Source: Stutzerimonas stutzeri (GTDB lineage Bacteria > Pseudomonadota > Gammaproteobacteria > Pseudomonadales > Pseudomonadaceae). Taken from it: DNA of 64,000 bases. The position numbers were made by a program, and so were the translations under genes. Of this stretch, positions 8,010 to 16,610 are shown one piece after another (the first letter of the stretch is position 1; the number at the start of each line of letters is the position of its first letter). The stretch covers positions 310,001 to 374,000 of the forward strand of contig NZ_JAMOIH010000001.1 of the NCBI RefSeq assembly GCF_024448955.1, read 5' to 3'. The notes below the pieces were generated by a model that was given only the letters and a program-made list of their open reading frames with translations, was not told the DNA's origin and did not search any database.

Positions 8010-9815
8010 TTACAGCGGACCGATGGTAGAACAAGTCTTCTTGGCAGCGGCATGCTTCTGCAGCGGTGCCAACTGAGGGCGGTGCTTACCACTGGTTACG
8101 TCCAGCGCCATGATGTTCTCACCCCAGCGAGGACCGGCTGCCCAGTAGGTGCTCGGGATGCAGTTCTCGGCCAGGTAAGCCAACAGGTTGTCGGTAGCGA
8201 CCACGGCAGAGGGAGAGAAGTCCGGAATGCCATGCTCACCAAGGTAACCACGCAGCTTGTTCTTCTTCAGCCACTCGACCCAAGGCTTGACCCGCTCGAC
8301 ACCCAGCATCGGAGCGAAGGTCTCGTTACGATTGCGGTAGGTGCCCGAGTAGTCGTAGTCCAGGTACTGGTGCGCCTCATAGACCAGGTTGTTCTTCGGA
8401 TCACGCATCCAAGGATCGTTGATCAGCTGGGTGTTGTACTTCTGCCAGTGGAAGGCGCTGGAGTAACGGTCACCTGCGACCATGATCCAGTTGGTCGGGT
8501 CGATCTTGCGGATTGCCTGGCCAGCTGCCTGAGCAGTTTGCGGCCACATGTTGTTGCCAGTGTTGTACGGCTCGTTCATCAGACCGTAGCCATACAGTGC
8601 TGGGTGCTTGGACACCTGCAGGGCGATCTTGCGCCAGGTTTCGGCGAACTGAGCGCGCGGTACTTCCGGTGAGTTGATCACCTTGCCGTAGTAACGGTAG
8701 TAGTTGTGCATATCAAGGATGACCTTGATGCCGTACTTATGCGCGTGGTCCAAGGACTTCATGATCCGCCCCATTTCCGCTGCGTCCAGCTCGGTGCCCA
8801 GCTTGGGCTGCACGCGCTCCCAGAGGAAGCCAAGGCGCACGAGCTTGAAGCCGAGCGCGCTATGACGCTTGTAATACGACTCGTCGGCGAAGGTGTAACC
8901 CTTGTTGTAGATGCCTGGAACGTTCGATGGATCGAACACGCCCGAACCGAAGTTCACGCCAACCAGATCGATGCCCTTGCCGTCGGAAACGATCGGAGTC
9001 GTAGGCGCCGGAGTCGGTGCTGGAGTCGGCGCAGGCGTTGGAGCCGGCGTCGAAGTCGAAGGCGTGGTCGCGCCAGTGCCGGACACCACGCTGATGGTCT
9101 TCGGATAGCCCACAGCGCTAGCCGACAGTGCAGAGCCCTTCAGCATTACCGACAGGTGAGCGCCAACGTCGTAGACCGCAGCGACCTGACGCACTTGACC
9201 ATCGGCCAGTTTCACCGAGGCACCGACAACGAACGCAGACTTGTTAGCGGCGTTATCAGGGATCGAGAAGCCAGCCGACTTGCGGTAGATGCCATTTTCC
9301 CAATCTGAGTTGGTAAAGCTATTCATGCTGGCCGTGTAGCTGCTGCTAGGTGCAGTCGGAGCCGGAGTCGGTGCGGGCGCAGTCGGCGCTGGCGCTGGCG
9401 CTGGCTTCGCAGTATTCGAGCTGACTACGGTGCTGACAGTGCGCGGCGCACCAACTTTAGCGCCATCGAGCAGGCCGCCGTCGACGTAGATGCTGATGTT
9501 CTTACCAACCACGTAGACGCGGGTGATCTTGCGCACCTGGCCGTCAGCGAACTTGATCTGTACGCCCGGCTTGAATGCGGCGATCGCAGCGGACGATGCC
9601 GGGACCGAAAGGCCTGCGGACTTGCGCCAGACACCATTGAGGAAATCGGTGCTGTTGAACTTGTTGATCGAGGAGGTGAAGGCAGTCGCCGACGATGCAG
9701 TTATCGAAATATCAGCAGCTGCGTGACCGCTCATGGCGAAAGTGCCAAATACTGCAGCGAGAGCGATGGAGCGGACAAGTGCCTTAGGGGCACCAGTAAA
9801 AACATTGATAGACAT
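8010..9815 (-). CDS. Secreted GH5 (cellulase-type) glycoside hydrolase with two N-terminal repeat domains
   Basis: A 601-residue exported enzyme. A signal peptide ends near residue 33 (FGTFAMSGHAAA). Two copies of an unknown domain of about 80 residues follow, at about 47-128 and 160-242. Each has an NG-(V/I)-(W/Y)-RKSAG start and an ADGQVR core, and Pro/Ala/Thr-rich linkers separate them. The GH5 catalytic domain covers about 285-590, with the acid/base Glu in LMNEPYN and the nucleophile Glu in LGEHGIPD. It would cut a beta-glycan in the periplasm or outside the cell, probably the polymer of the neighbouring EPS locus. The catalytic domain is a paralogue of the gene at 13707-14750. The repeats could be carbohydrate-binding; that is inference. 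Confidence 0.88.
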   Translation of the reverse strand: MSINVFTGAPKALVRSIALAAVFGTFAMSGHAAADISITASSATAFTSSINKFNSTDFLNGVWRKSAGLSVPASSAAIAAFKPGVQIKFADGQVRKITRVYVVGKNISIYVDGGLLDGAKVGAPRTVSTVVSSNTAKPAPAPAPTAPAPTPAPTAPSSSYTASMNSFTNSDWENGIYRKSAGFSIPDNAANKSAFVVGASVKLADGQVRQVAAVYDVGAHLSVMLKGSALSASAVGYPKTISVVSGTGATTPSTSTPAPTPAPTPAPTPAPTTPIVSDGKGIDLVGVNFGSGVFDPSNVPGIYNKGYTFADESYYKRHSALGFKLVRLGFLWERVQPKLGTELDAAEMGRIMKSLDHAHKYGIKVILDMHNYYRYYGKVINSPEVPRAQFAETWRKIALQVSKHPALYGYGLMNEPYNTGNNMWPQTAQAAGQAIRKIDPTNWIMVAGDRYSSAFHWQKYNTQLINDPWMRDPKNNLVYEAHQYLDYDYSGTYRNRNETFAPMLGVERVKPWVEWLKKNKLRGYLGEHGIPDFSPSAVVATDNLLAYLAENCIPSTYWAAGPRWGENIMALDVTSGKHRPQLAPLQKHAAAKKTCSTIGPL

Positions 9816-10332
9816 TCAGTCTCTCCGAAACTTAATACTTCGAAAGGCCGGAGCCTTTAAAAAAGTGCGGGAGTTAATTAAGTCGTACAGGCGCTTACTG
9901 GCAGATATCTCACTACGCGCAACCGGACGAACCGCTTGGCAAAGGACGCCGGATTACCTAGTGGGTGAACCCGGCAATCCGTTGCGTGGCGGCTTTATAA
10001 TAGGTTTTAAAAAGAACTCAAAATTTTTTTGACGGCATTAGATCGCCAAATCTCCGCCATCTTTTTGGCCAGCCATTAATGCGCTATTAGAATGTGGCTC
10101 TTTGATATTGCGCTTAATAGCACCCCAGCCGCTTTAAATCGTTTATTTACTCATCAGGCCGGCGTCATTTTTTTGAATTTCGCCCTCGGCAGATTCGCTT
10201 TCGGCTATAGGGCGAGCCGACGAACGGTCACAGCAAGACCCTCCAATTTCCGGTCGGCTGATAGGAGAGGAAGGGGGATTTCCGCCCCGGTAATTCCCGA
10301 AACGAACCCCCACGACAGCAATCGGAGCCACC
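9816..10332. other. Leader and promoter region of the GH5 gene; no gene
   Basis: About 515 bases between the minus-strand GH5 gene and the plus-strand small tudor-like gene. The part next to GH5 (9816-9990) would be a long 5' leader. It contains a compact hairpin AAAGGC/GCCTTT at 9843-9858 and a nested hairpin CGGATT/AATCCG at 9950-9981 enclosing GGGT/ACCC. A 60-base AT-rich tract lies at about 9990-10050. I see no open frame with protein character. Confidence 0.5.
9994..10021 (-). promoter_or_regulatory. Candidate sigma-70 type promoter for the GH5 gene
   Basis: On the minus strand TTGAGT (10021-10016) is followed after 16 bases by TATAAA (9999-9994), inside an AT-rich block. This would give a 5' leader of roughly 180 bases. 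It is recognised by eye only. Confidence 0.3.
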
Positions 10333-10548
10333 ATGACGCAGCACACGTTCAAAGTCGGTGATCACGTCCGCTGGAATTCAGAAGCCGGTCATGTCACTGG
10401 CCATATCACCAAGGTGCATACGCGCGATACCGACTACAAAGGACACACGCGCAGAGCCAGTCCCGACGAACCCCAATACGAGATCAAAAGCGACAAGACC
10501 GACCACGTCGCAATGCACAAGGGAAGCGCGCTGAGTAAAATCGGATGA
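10333..10548 (+). CDS. Small TUDOR/HVA1-family (DUF2945) protein
   Basis: A 71-residue protein starting FKVGDHVRWNSEAGHVTGHI and ending YEIKSDKTDHVAMHKGSAL. This is the DUF2945/hypervirulence-associated TUDOR domain pattern: an SH3-like barrel with basic patches, found in many bacteria and fungi. The molecular role is not established. A GGAG lies 7 bases before the ATG. Its stop overlaps the start of the DUF488 gene (ATGA), so the pair is an operon. Confidence 0.85.
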   Translation: MTQHTFKVGDHVRWNSEAGHVTGHITKVHTRDTDYKGHTRRASPDEPQYEIKSDKTDHVAMHKGSALSKIG

Positions 10549-11111
10549 CCCTGCCCCAACAGATCTGGACGATTGGCCATTCCACGCACACGCCCGAGGC
10601 GCTCATCGCGCTGCTACGCCACTACCGTATCGAGGCGATCGCCGATGTTCGCCGCTTCCCCGGGTCGAGACGCCTGCCTCAGTTCATGTCGGCGAATCTG
10701 GAAGCCTCGCTCGCCCAGCACGGCATCGGCTATGAGTGGATAGAGGAGCTCGGCGGCCGCCGCCGAGCCTCTCCAGGGCCGAGCACGAGTGCGTGGCGCA
10801 ACACCTCGTTCCGCGGCTACGCCGAGCATCTGAATAGCGAGGAGTTCGCCAGCGGATTGCAACGGCTCCTGCGCCTGGCCGCCCGCCAGCCAACCGCCAT
10901 GATGTGCGCGGAGGTTCTCTGGTGGCGATGCCATCGCTCCATGGTGTCGGACGTGCTGAAGCTGCGCGGCATCGAGGTATGGCATATCCAGGACGAACAG
11001 CGGCTGACGCTTCATCCTTACACCTCGCCAGCAAGACTGGAAGACGGTGAGCTGACCTATGACGAGGGTGTTGGAGAGCCGCTCAAGGCAACCGGACCAA
11101 GCAAAACCTGA
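10545..11111 (+). CDS. DUF488 family protein
   Basis: A 188-residue cytoplasmic protein of the DUF488 family. It has the conserved opening TIGHSTHTPEALIALL, the IADVRRFPGSRR segment and the cysteine motif MCAE-x5-RCHR near residue 125. The paired Cys and the Arg-rich segment suggest a nucleotide- or nucleic-acid-related catalytic site, but the reaction is unknown for the family. It is coupled to the upstream DUF2945 gene by a four-base overlap. It lies at the edge of the EPS locus, but nothing suggests a role there. Confidence 0.88.
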   Translation: MTLPQQIWTIGHSTHTPEALIALLRHYRIEAIADVRRFPGSRRLPQFMSANLEASLAQHGIGYEWIEELGGRRRASPGPSTSAWRNTSFRGYAEHLNSEEFASGLQRLLRLAARQPTAMMCAEVLWWRCHRSMVSDVLKLRGIEVWHIQDEQRLTLHPYTSPARLEDGELTYDEGVGEPLKATGPSKT

Positions 11112-11338
11112 GCGCAGCTGGCATAGCTACATGAGTGGCAATGCCCCACGACAATAAAACAGGTTCGGTAGAGCTGGAGCCTCGAGAAACTTTTCTGTCT
11201 TCATAGCTTCATATAGCTGGATCGCTCGCAACCGCTTATTCAGGCTCCCTGTAATAGAGCCCGCCGCCATTGCGCAACATCCTCACAAGACCGCGACGGA
11301 GCCCGCTTGCTCAAACGGCACGCTCAGGGAGAACTGCC

Positions 11339-12646
11339 TTGCCAACTCTAAGCCTGTCAGAAAAACTCGCTGCAGCCAGCCAGCGGTTTGCCGGCGGGTC
11401 TTCGGCGAAGATATTCAAAGGCATGGCGACCCTCGCCGTCGGCAATGGGCTGGCGAGAATTGCGGGCTTGGCAGCCATCCCGATCCTTACTCGGATCTAC
11501 ACCCCCGAGCACTTCGGCATTCTTTCGGTTTTTACCGCCCTGCTGCTGATCCTGACGCCCTTGATGACGCTGCGTTACGAGCTTGCCGTCCCGCTGCCTC
11601 GCCGAGACAGCACCGCCATGATCCTGATGGCGCTATCCGCCCTCCTCATTGTCCTGATGACCATGGCCTTGAGCGTGATGCTCGCGCTGGTCGGCCCCGC
11701 TCTGCTGACCGTGGCCTCGGTGGAGGCGCTGATACCGTACCGTTGGATTTTGGTCTTCGCCCTGTTCAGTGCAGGTATATATGAAGTGCTGCTGATCTGG
11801 GCGGTTCGCCGACGCGCCTATCCGACCATAGCCCGGACTCAGCTGCAGCAGAGCGTCATCGGATCGATTGCCAAGATTGCGTTAGGAGTGGTGGGTCTGA
11901 AGCCGCTCGGGCTTCTTGCGGGCCAGGTCTTGGGCGCCGGCGCGGGAACGATGACACTGGTACGGACGTTTCGCGCGGACGTGAAACGCTACTGGCGCCA
12001 CGTTACGCTGAGGCGAGGCTGGTACATGTTGCAGCGCTACAGGAGCTTTCCCGCCTACCGCCTGCCATCGCAGTTGCTGCAAATCTTCTCAAGCCAGGCT
12101 CCCTTGCTGCTGACCGCATCCGTCTATGACGCCCGAACCACCGGGCAACTGGGTTTGGCAATGATGACGCTGGCGCTGCCCATGAACCTGCTGGGACATT
12201 CCACGAGTAAGGCTTATTACGCCGAGATCGCCTCGATGGGGCGCAAACGCCCGGCCGAAATTCGCACGGTCACCTATTCGGTCATCAAAAGGCTGCTTGC
12301 ACTCGCGGTCGCTCCCACGCTATTGCTGCTGGTCTTCGGTCCGGCGCTGTTCGCCCTTGCGTTCGGAGCTCAGTGGGAGCTGGCGGGTGAGCTGGCATCG
12401 ATCCTGGCGATTTATCTTCTGTTCCAGTTCATACACGCGCCAGCGTCTCATCTGCTATCGATATTCGAAGGCCAGCGCCTGCTCCTGATGCTGAACGTGC
12501 AGCGCGCAATCCTGACGGTCGCCTGTTTCGTCAGCGCGCACTTACTGGACTTACCAATCACCTCGGTGCTGCTGCTTTATGCAATAACGCTTTCGGGCCA
12601 CTACCTGTTCAGCTTGCTGATGACGCTACGGGTCATTCCCCGCTAG
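11339..12646 (+). CDS. Oligosaccharide flippase / LPS biosynthesis membrane protein
   Basis: About 435 residues with 12 or more hydrophobic segments. It opens FKGMATLAVGNGLARIAGLAAIPILTRIYTPEHFG, the standard start of Wzx-like flippases (MOP superfamily). The start is uncertain: the frame is open from a TTG at 11270, but the TTG at 11339 has AGGGAG about 7 bases upstream and is preferred. It is transcribed convergently to the WecG-type gene. It is one of three flippases in the window and resembles the one at 21648-23027 in its opening. Confidence 0.85.
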   Translation: MPTLSLSEKLAAASQRFAGGSSAKIFKGMATLAVGNGLARIAGLAAIPILTRIYTPEHFGILSVFTALLLILTPLMTLRYELAVPLPRRDSTAMILMALSALLIVLMTMALSVMLALVGPALLTVASVEALIPYRWILVFALFSAGIYEVLLIWAVRRRAYPTIARTQLQQSVIGSIAKIALGVVGLKPLGLLAGQVLGAGAGTMTLVRTFRADVKRYWRHVTLRRGWYMLQRYRSFPAYRLPSQLLQIFSSQAPLLLTASVYDARTTGQLGLAMMTLALPMNLLGHSTSKAYYAEIASMGRKRPAEIRTVTYSVIKRLLALAVAPTLLLLVFGPALFALAFGAQWELAGELASILAIYLLFQFIHAPASHLLSIFEGQRLLLMLNVQRAILTVACFVSAHLLDLPITSVLLLYAITLSGHYLFSLLMTLRVIPR

Positions 12647-12691
12647 CGAGTCATTGAAAAGGGCAACTGCAGGCAGTTTCAACGGGCTGCT

Positions 12692-12716
12692 GGACGCGCC
12701 GATAACGCGTCCGTCC
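12692..12716. terminator. Hairpin between convergent flippase and WecG-type genes
   Basis: The perfect stem GGACGCG / CGCGTCC (7-base loop) is followed by GTCCTTTCTT. It sits in the 80-base gap between two convergent genes and could serve either. The T-tract is weak. Confidence 0.5.
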
Positions 12717-12728
12717 TTTCTTCTGAGT

Positions 12729-13523
12729 TCAGGGTTCGCGCTTGAGTGCGTTGAAGCCGCCGACGCGCCGAGATCCAGCGAAGGCATTACGCGACAGGTA
12801 ATAGAAAAATAGCGGGATACCCACGGCGTAACGCTTGAACAGGCGGCGCGGCTCCATGAGCATGCGGAACGCCCACTCCAATCCGAATCGACGAAAAAAC
12901 ATCGGCGCACGCGGGAAGCGCTGCGCCGTGAAATCAAGAATCGCACCGCCACAGATCAGCAATGCAGGAGTGTCCATCGCCTTCTGAAGATGCAGAGCCA
13001 CATGCTCCTGCTTCGGCATGCCCATCGCCAGAACAATGATCGGATAGCGACCCGGTACATGGTGCTGTCGATAGAACGCCAGGTAATCCTCGGAACGCTT
13101 GAATCCATCTATCGCATGAAATATGCGGTTCCCAAACAGCTTGCGGGCGCCATCGCTCAACCACGGCTCTCGCGTGCCCATCGCAAACAGCTCGTAACGA
13201 TCCTCGGAGTCACCTACCAGATCGTCGATCAACTCTGGAATGAAGTCAGAACCATTGAGATTGGCCTTCGGTTCCAAACCGTTGAGCATGCAGGCGATCT
13301 TGATGCCGATGCCATCGCGCAGCAGGTAATTGACCTGGAGAAAGCTATCCCGAACCGAAGGATGACGTTGCGCAATGTTGTAGCCGTGCTGATTGAGAAA
13401 ACCAAGAATCGTTGGCGACTCACGCTTCCTCAGCTCGGAAATGAAATGCCCGGTCTCCACTTCATCCAGTAGTTTCAGCTTCCCTATCAAAGGATCCGTC
13501 CTTTTGGTGAGGGGATTTTTCAT
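12729..13523 (-). CDS. WecG/TagA/CpsF family glycosyltransferase (GT26)
   Basis: A 264-residue inverting glycosyltransferase of the WecG/TagA/CpsF family, which typically adds an N-acetylmannosamine-type sugar to a polyprenyl-diphosphate-linked acceptor on the cytoplasmic membrane face. Landmarks are NLNGSDFIPELIDDLVG, IIVLAMGMPKQEHVALHLQ and LICGGAILDFTAQRFPRAP. A membrane-binding C-terminal stretch follows, FGLEWAFRMLMEPRRLFKRY. The ATG at 13523 has GAGAAG about 7 bases upstream and gives the usual family length; the frame upstream is open but not family-like. It is divergent from the small GH5 gene. Its presence implies an amino-sugar in the EPS repeat. Confidence 0.87.
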   Translation of the reverse strand: MKNPLTKRTDPLIGKLKLLDEVETGHFISELRKRESPTILGFLNQHGYNIAQRHPSVRDSFLQVNYLLRDGIGIKIACMLNGLEPKANLNGSDFIPELIDDLVGDSEDRYELFAMGTREPWLSDGARKLFGNRIFHAIDGFKRSEDYLAFYRQHHVPGRYPIIVLAMGMPKQEHVALHLQKAMDTPALLICGGAILDFTAQRFPRAPMFFRRFGLEWAFRMLMEPRRLFKRYAVGIPLFFYYLSRNAFAGSRRVGGFNALKREP

Positions 13524-13706
13524 AAATAGCTTCTCTGTCTGTAATTCGATTGAAAACTCGTTGGATACCCGCCGTGACAAATCATGGATCGCACACCGCG
13601 GTGAGGAAGATTCGCTTAGAAAAAACTGAACATTGCCCGCCCACGCCGGACAAACGAAGCAGCCGCCCCTGCGGCACCTTCTCAAAGAGCAAGAAGAGGT
13701 AATCAG

Positions 13707-14750
13707 ATGATAAGGACACGCAGCGCTTCGAAACGGTCAAAAGGAATACTCCTCGGACTCGCACTTGTGCTCGGGAGTGCCGCAAGCGAGGCAGAAAATA
13801 TCGATTTGATCGGGCTTAACATTGGCGGAGCCGCATTCTCCGGGAATGTCATTCCTGGAAAATATAAAACAAATTATTTCTTCCCCGCCCCCGGCTACTT
13901 CGCCCAGTGGCAGGAGAAGGGAATTAAGACCATTCGCTTCCCAATCATGTGGGAGCGCCTGCAACGAGAATTGTATGCAGAGCTCGACGAAGATTACGCA
14001 CAGTTGATCGAGCAAACCTTTCAACAAGCCGCTGAACATGACATACGGGTGATCCTCGATATCCATAACTATGCCCGCTATCAGAAACAGATCATAGGAA
14101 CCGAAGCCGTACCGATATCGGCATATGAAGACTTGTTGGAACGCATCGCCAAGCGCTGGAAAGATCAGGAAGGGCTTTATGCCTACGACATCATGAACGA
14201 GCCACACGGCGCCGACGAATATTGGCCGGCAGCAGCCCAGGCCGGTATCGACGCCATCAGAAAACATGACGAGAAGCGCCCCTTGTTCATCGAAGGCAAC
14301 TTCTGGTCGAGCAGTTTTCTTTGGCCCAAGTTCAATGATCCGCTGCTGCAACTGAAAGACCCCTCCGACAAGTTGATATTTTCCGCCCACTTGTATCTGG
14401 ACAAACACAGCAGCGGACAATACAAGGAACCGCTGGAAGACGACTTCGACACCATGCTCGGCGTCAAACGGGTCAAACCTTTCATCGATTGGCTGATCAA
14501 GCATGACAGGCAAGGCCATATCGGTGAGTTTGGTATTCCGGCAGATGAACCGCGCTTGCTGGAAGCGATGGATAACCTGCTGGCTTATTTGCAGGAACAC
14601 TGCATTCCGATGACGTATTGGGCGGCAGGTTCGGCGTGGGGCAAATACAAACTGTCCATTGAGCCGAAGGACGGCCAGGACCGCCCACAGTGGGACATAC
14701 TCAGCAAATATGTCGGTCAGGGTGATTGCAATCGCATCGGACCAAACTGA
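13707..14750 (+). CDS. Secreted GH5 (cellulase-type) glycoside hydrolase
   Basis: A 347-residue exported GH5 enzyme with a signal peptide (ILLGLALVLGSAASEA, cleavage near residue 30). The catalytic domain begins IDLIGLNIGG. The acid/base Glu is in IMNEPHG (about 173) and the nucleophile Glu in IGEFGIPA (about 280). It is collinear with the catalytic domain of the 601-residue GH5 (shared MLGVxRVKPxxxWL and NLLAYLxExCIPxTYWAAG) but lacks the N-terminal repeats. It sits between the WecG-type gene and the PRTase-HAD gene on the opposite strand to the EPS core. It probably hydrolyses or trims the EPS in the periplasm. Confidence 0.88.
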   Translation: MIRTRSASKRSKGILLGLALVLGSAASEAENIDLIGLNIGGAAFSGNVIPGKYKTNYFFPAPGYFAQWQEKGIKTIRFPIMWERLQRELYAELDEDYAQLIEQTFQQAAEHDIRVILDIHNYARYQKQIIGTEAVPISAYEDLLERIAKRWKDQEGLYAYDIMNEPHGADEYWPAAAQAGIDAIRKHDEKRPLFIEGNFWSSSFLWPKFNDPLLQLKDPSDKLIFSAHLYLDKHSSGQYKEPLEDDFDTMLGVKRVKPFIDWLIKHDRQGHIGEFGIPADEPRLLEAMDNLLAYLQEHCIPMTYWAAGSAWGKYKLSIEPKDGQDRPQWDILSKYVGQGDCNRIGPN

Positions 14751-14763
14751 ACGACACTTCACT

Positions 14764-14803
14764 TGTATCGGCCGCCCAAGGGCGTGGCCGATACACAGCT
14801 TTT
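14764..14803. terminator. Bidirectional terminator between GH5 and the PRTase-HAD gene
   Basis: A 10-bp perfect stem TGTATCGGCC / GGCCGATACA encloses a second small stem (GCCC/GGGC) and is followed by CAGCTTTTC. It separates two convergent genes. Confidence 0.75.
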
Positions 14804-15783
14804 CAGCTCTTCGAAGAAGGTGCTACCGGCACTCCTCTGCCGAGTATCGATTTGGCCTTGCCGATCAGTTTCGCCTTCAGGCTATAGCTTTTACGCAGCG
14901 TATTGGCCTTGAGGTTGTAGACCTGACCCGGCACATACATCTCGTTGGTTTCGATGCAGTACACCGGCTTGCCGCTGAGTTTCATGATCTCGACAGCTTG
15001 CTTGACCTCGCTCTCGACAAACAACCGGGTCAGCGGTTGTTTGGCATACACCTCAGCCTTGAACTTGTGATGAATATTCAGCCGACGACGCTCTTCAGCG
15101 GTGGGAAGGTCGAGCATGTGCAGGGCTCCGTACTGCACACCATTGCGCTGTAACCATTCTTCCGTTTCGGCGCGATACTTTTCCAGGCGGCTGGTCACCA
15201 GATGCGCGACCTTGACCGAAGGAATGAACAGGGGCCGTGTGCAACTGAGGAAATCCCGATAGTTCGGCCCGTCATCGTTTTCCTCGATCGTCGGGTCGAC
15301 ACAAAGCACACCGTCGATATCCAGACAGGCCTGGGTCAGAAACGGGTGGTGCATGATGTTCCATTCGAATACGCGGGGCTGCTCGACGAGCTCGAGATAC
15401 ATATCCACATGGTGGCGGTTATGCCGCTCGGCAAACACCGCCATCGTCACGACGTTGCCATTGTAGATAGCCCGTATCTGCTCCTCGGCGGCCCGCATCG
15501 ATTTAGCCGAGGAAATACTATCGTCGACGAGCAGTATGTTTTTCGCATCCCTGGGTTTAACCAGTTCGGCATGCTTGTAAGTACGAGTGTTGCCTTTCTT
15601 CAAGTCATCATTGCGCAGGAACGAATAGAGATCCGTCAGCGGCAGGTTCTGCTTCAGCGCGATGATGCTGGCGACCAGCATCCCGCTTCGCGGGATACCA
15701 ACCACCAGGTCGATATCATTTGGAATCTTGCTGGCACATTCGTTGCTGAGCCGTGATAGATCATTCAGGCTTCGGTAATTCAT
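14803..15783 (-). CDS. Phosphoribosyltransferase-HAD phosphatase fusion, candidate ribofuranosyltransferase
   Basis: A 326-residue two-domain protein. The N-terminal half (about 1-150) is a phosphoribosyltransferase: the PPi-loop-like IPRSGMLVASIIAL and the PRPP motif NILLVDDSISSAKSM. The C-terminal half (about 180-290) is HAD-like: motif I CLDIDGVLCVDP with the nucleophile Asp and acid/base Asp, motif II HLVTSR, then the TEEWL helix. Dual-domain PRTase plus HAD proteins are known to add ribofuranose to O antigens, using PRPP as donor and then removing the 5'-phosphate. As the last gene of the EPS core, the same role is a reasonable inference. A nucleotide-salvage enzyme is the alternative, but location argues against it. 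Confidence 0.8.
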   Translation of the reverse strand: MNYRSLNDLSRLSNECASKIPNDIDLVVGIPRSGMLVASIIALKQNLPLTDLYSFLRNDDLKKGNTRTYKHAELVKPRDAKNILLVDDSISSAKSMRAAEEQIRAIYNGNVVTMAVFAERHNRHHVDMYLELVEQPRVFEWNIMHHPFLTQACLDIDGVLCVDPTIEENDDGPNYRDFLSCTRPLFIPSVKVAHLVTSRLEKYRAETEEWLQRNGVQYGALHMLDLPTAEERRRLNIHHKFKAEVYAKQPLTRLFVESEVKQAVEIMKLSGKPVYCIETNEMYVPGQVYNLKANTLRKSYSLKAKLIGKAKSILGRGVPVAPSSKS

Positions 15784-15845
15784 CGAGCACTCCTGTGTCC
15801 TGTTCTTTTAACGGTCCATTTCCAGATGGCAAACCTGTCGATGTT

Positions 15846-16610
15846 TCAACGTCCTAACGACGCACGTAATTGCTTTGTATGGGTGTGCACATAATGCAGT
15901 ACATAGAGGGCCAGGGCGTTGGGCTTGGAAAAGTTCAGAAAACGCGTTCTGATATCCATATCCTCTCGAATCGCCTCGAAGCGTCGTTTGTGCGAAACAC
16001 CGGAAGTGTCAAAGATGCACAATGGGAATGACAACTGCATTACTTCGCTTTGAAGATCCAACCCTTTCAGGAATTCAAGCAATAGACAGTAGTCTGCCGA
16101 CAACTTGTAATCGAGCCTGAACTCGAACGTGCGCAGCCGCTCGTTTTCGAAATACATGGTCTGATGGCTCGCGGGCAAGCCCAGCGGAGCACGTTCGATA
16201 GGACGAGCACCGGTGAGTTTCAAATCACCGTTAGCTTCTTTGCGATAGAAATCACCGTAGATGAACTTCGGCTGAATGACCGCCTTAGATAGCTCTTCAC
16301 TTATTCGCTCAAGGACTTTCGAGTCGGCAAGCGAGTCTCCGCTATTCAGAAACAAGGTATAGCCGGGCGTCTCGACTGCACGAACCCGCCCTTTGTTCAT
16401 CGCGTCGTAAATACCCTTGTCCGGCTCGATAGTGACTTCAGCCTGACTGTCATCCAGACTTTTCAGCCACTCACCACTGCCATCCTTGGATGCGCCATCA
16501 ATGACTATCCAGCGAAAGTTCCGATAAGTCTGAGCGGCCAGGCTTTGATAAGTCTCCTTCAGGCCGTCAAAATTATTCCAGTTTATAGTTACGATACTGA
16601 AACTGACCAT
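15846..16610 (-). CDS. Glycosyltransferase family 2 (GT-A fold)
   Basis: A 254-residue inverting GT-A enzyme. It opens FSIVTINWNNFDGLKETYQSL, then RNFRWIVIDGASKDGSGEWL, and has GIYDAMNKG with the TLFLNSGD segment carrying the metal-binding region in place of the usual DxD. This matches the WcaA/WcaE-like group of colanic-acid-type glycosyltransferases. It is cytoplasmic and probably peripheral to the membrane. Its 5' end overlaps the 3' end of the polymerase-like gene by about 38 bases, so it belongs to the EPS operon. Donor and linkage are unknown. Confidence 0.9.
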   Translation of the reverse strand: MVSFSIVTINWNNFDGLKETYQSLAAQTYRNFRWIVIDGASKDGSGEWLKSLDDSQAEVTIEPDKGIYDAMNKGRVRAVETPGYTLFLNSGDSLADSKVLERISEELSKAVIQPKFIYGDFYRKEANGDLKLTGARPIERAPLGLPASHQTMYFENERLRTFEFRLDYKLSADYCLLLEFLKGLDLQSEVMQLSFPLCIFDTSGVSHKRRFEAIREDMDIRTRFLNFSKPNALALYVLHYVHTHTKQLRASLGR

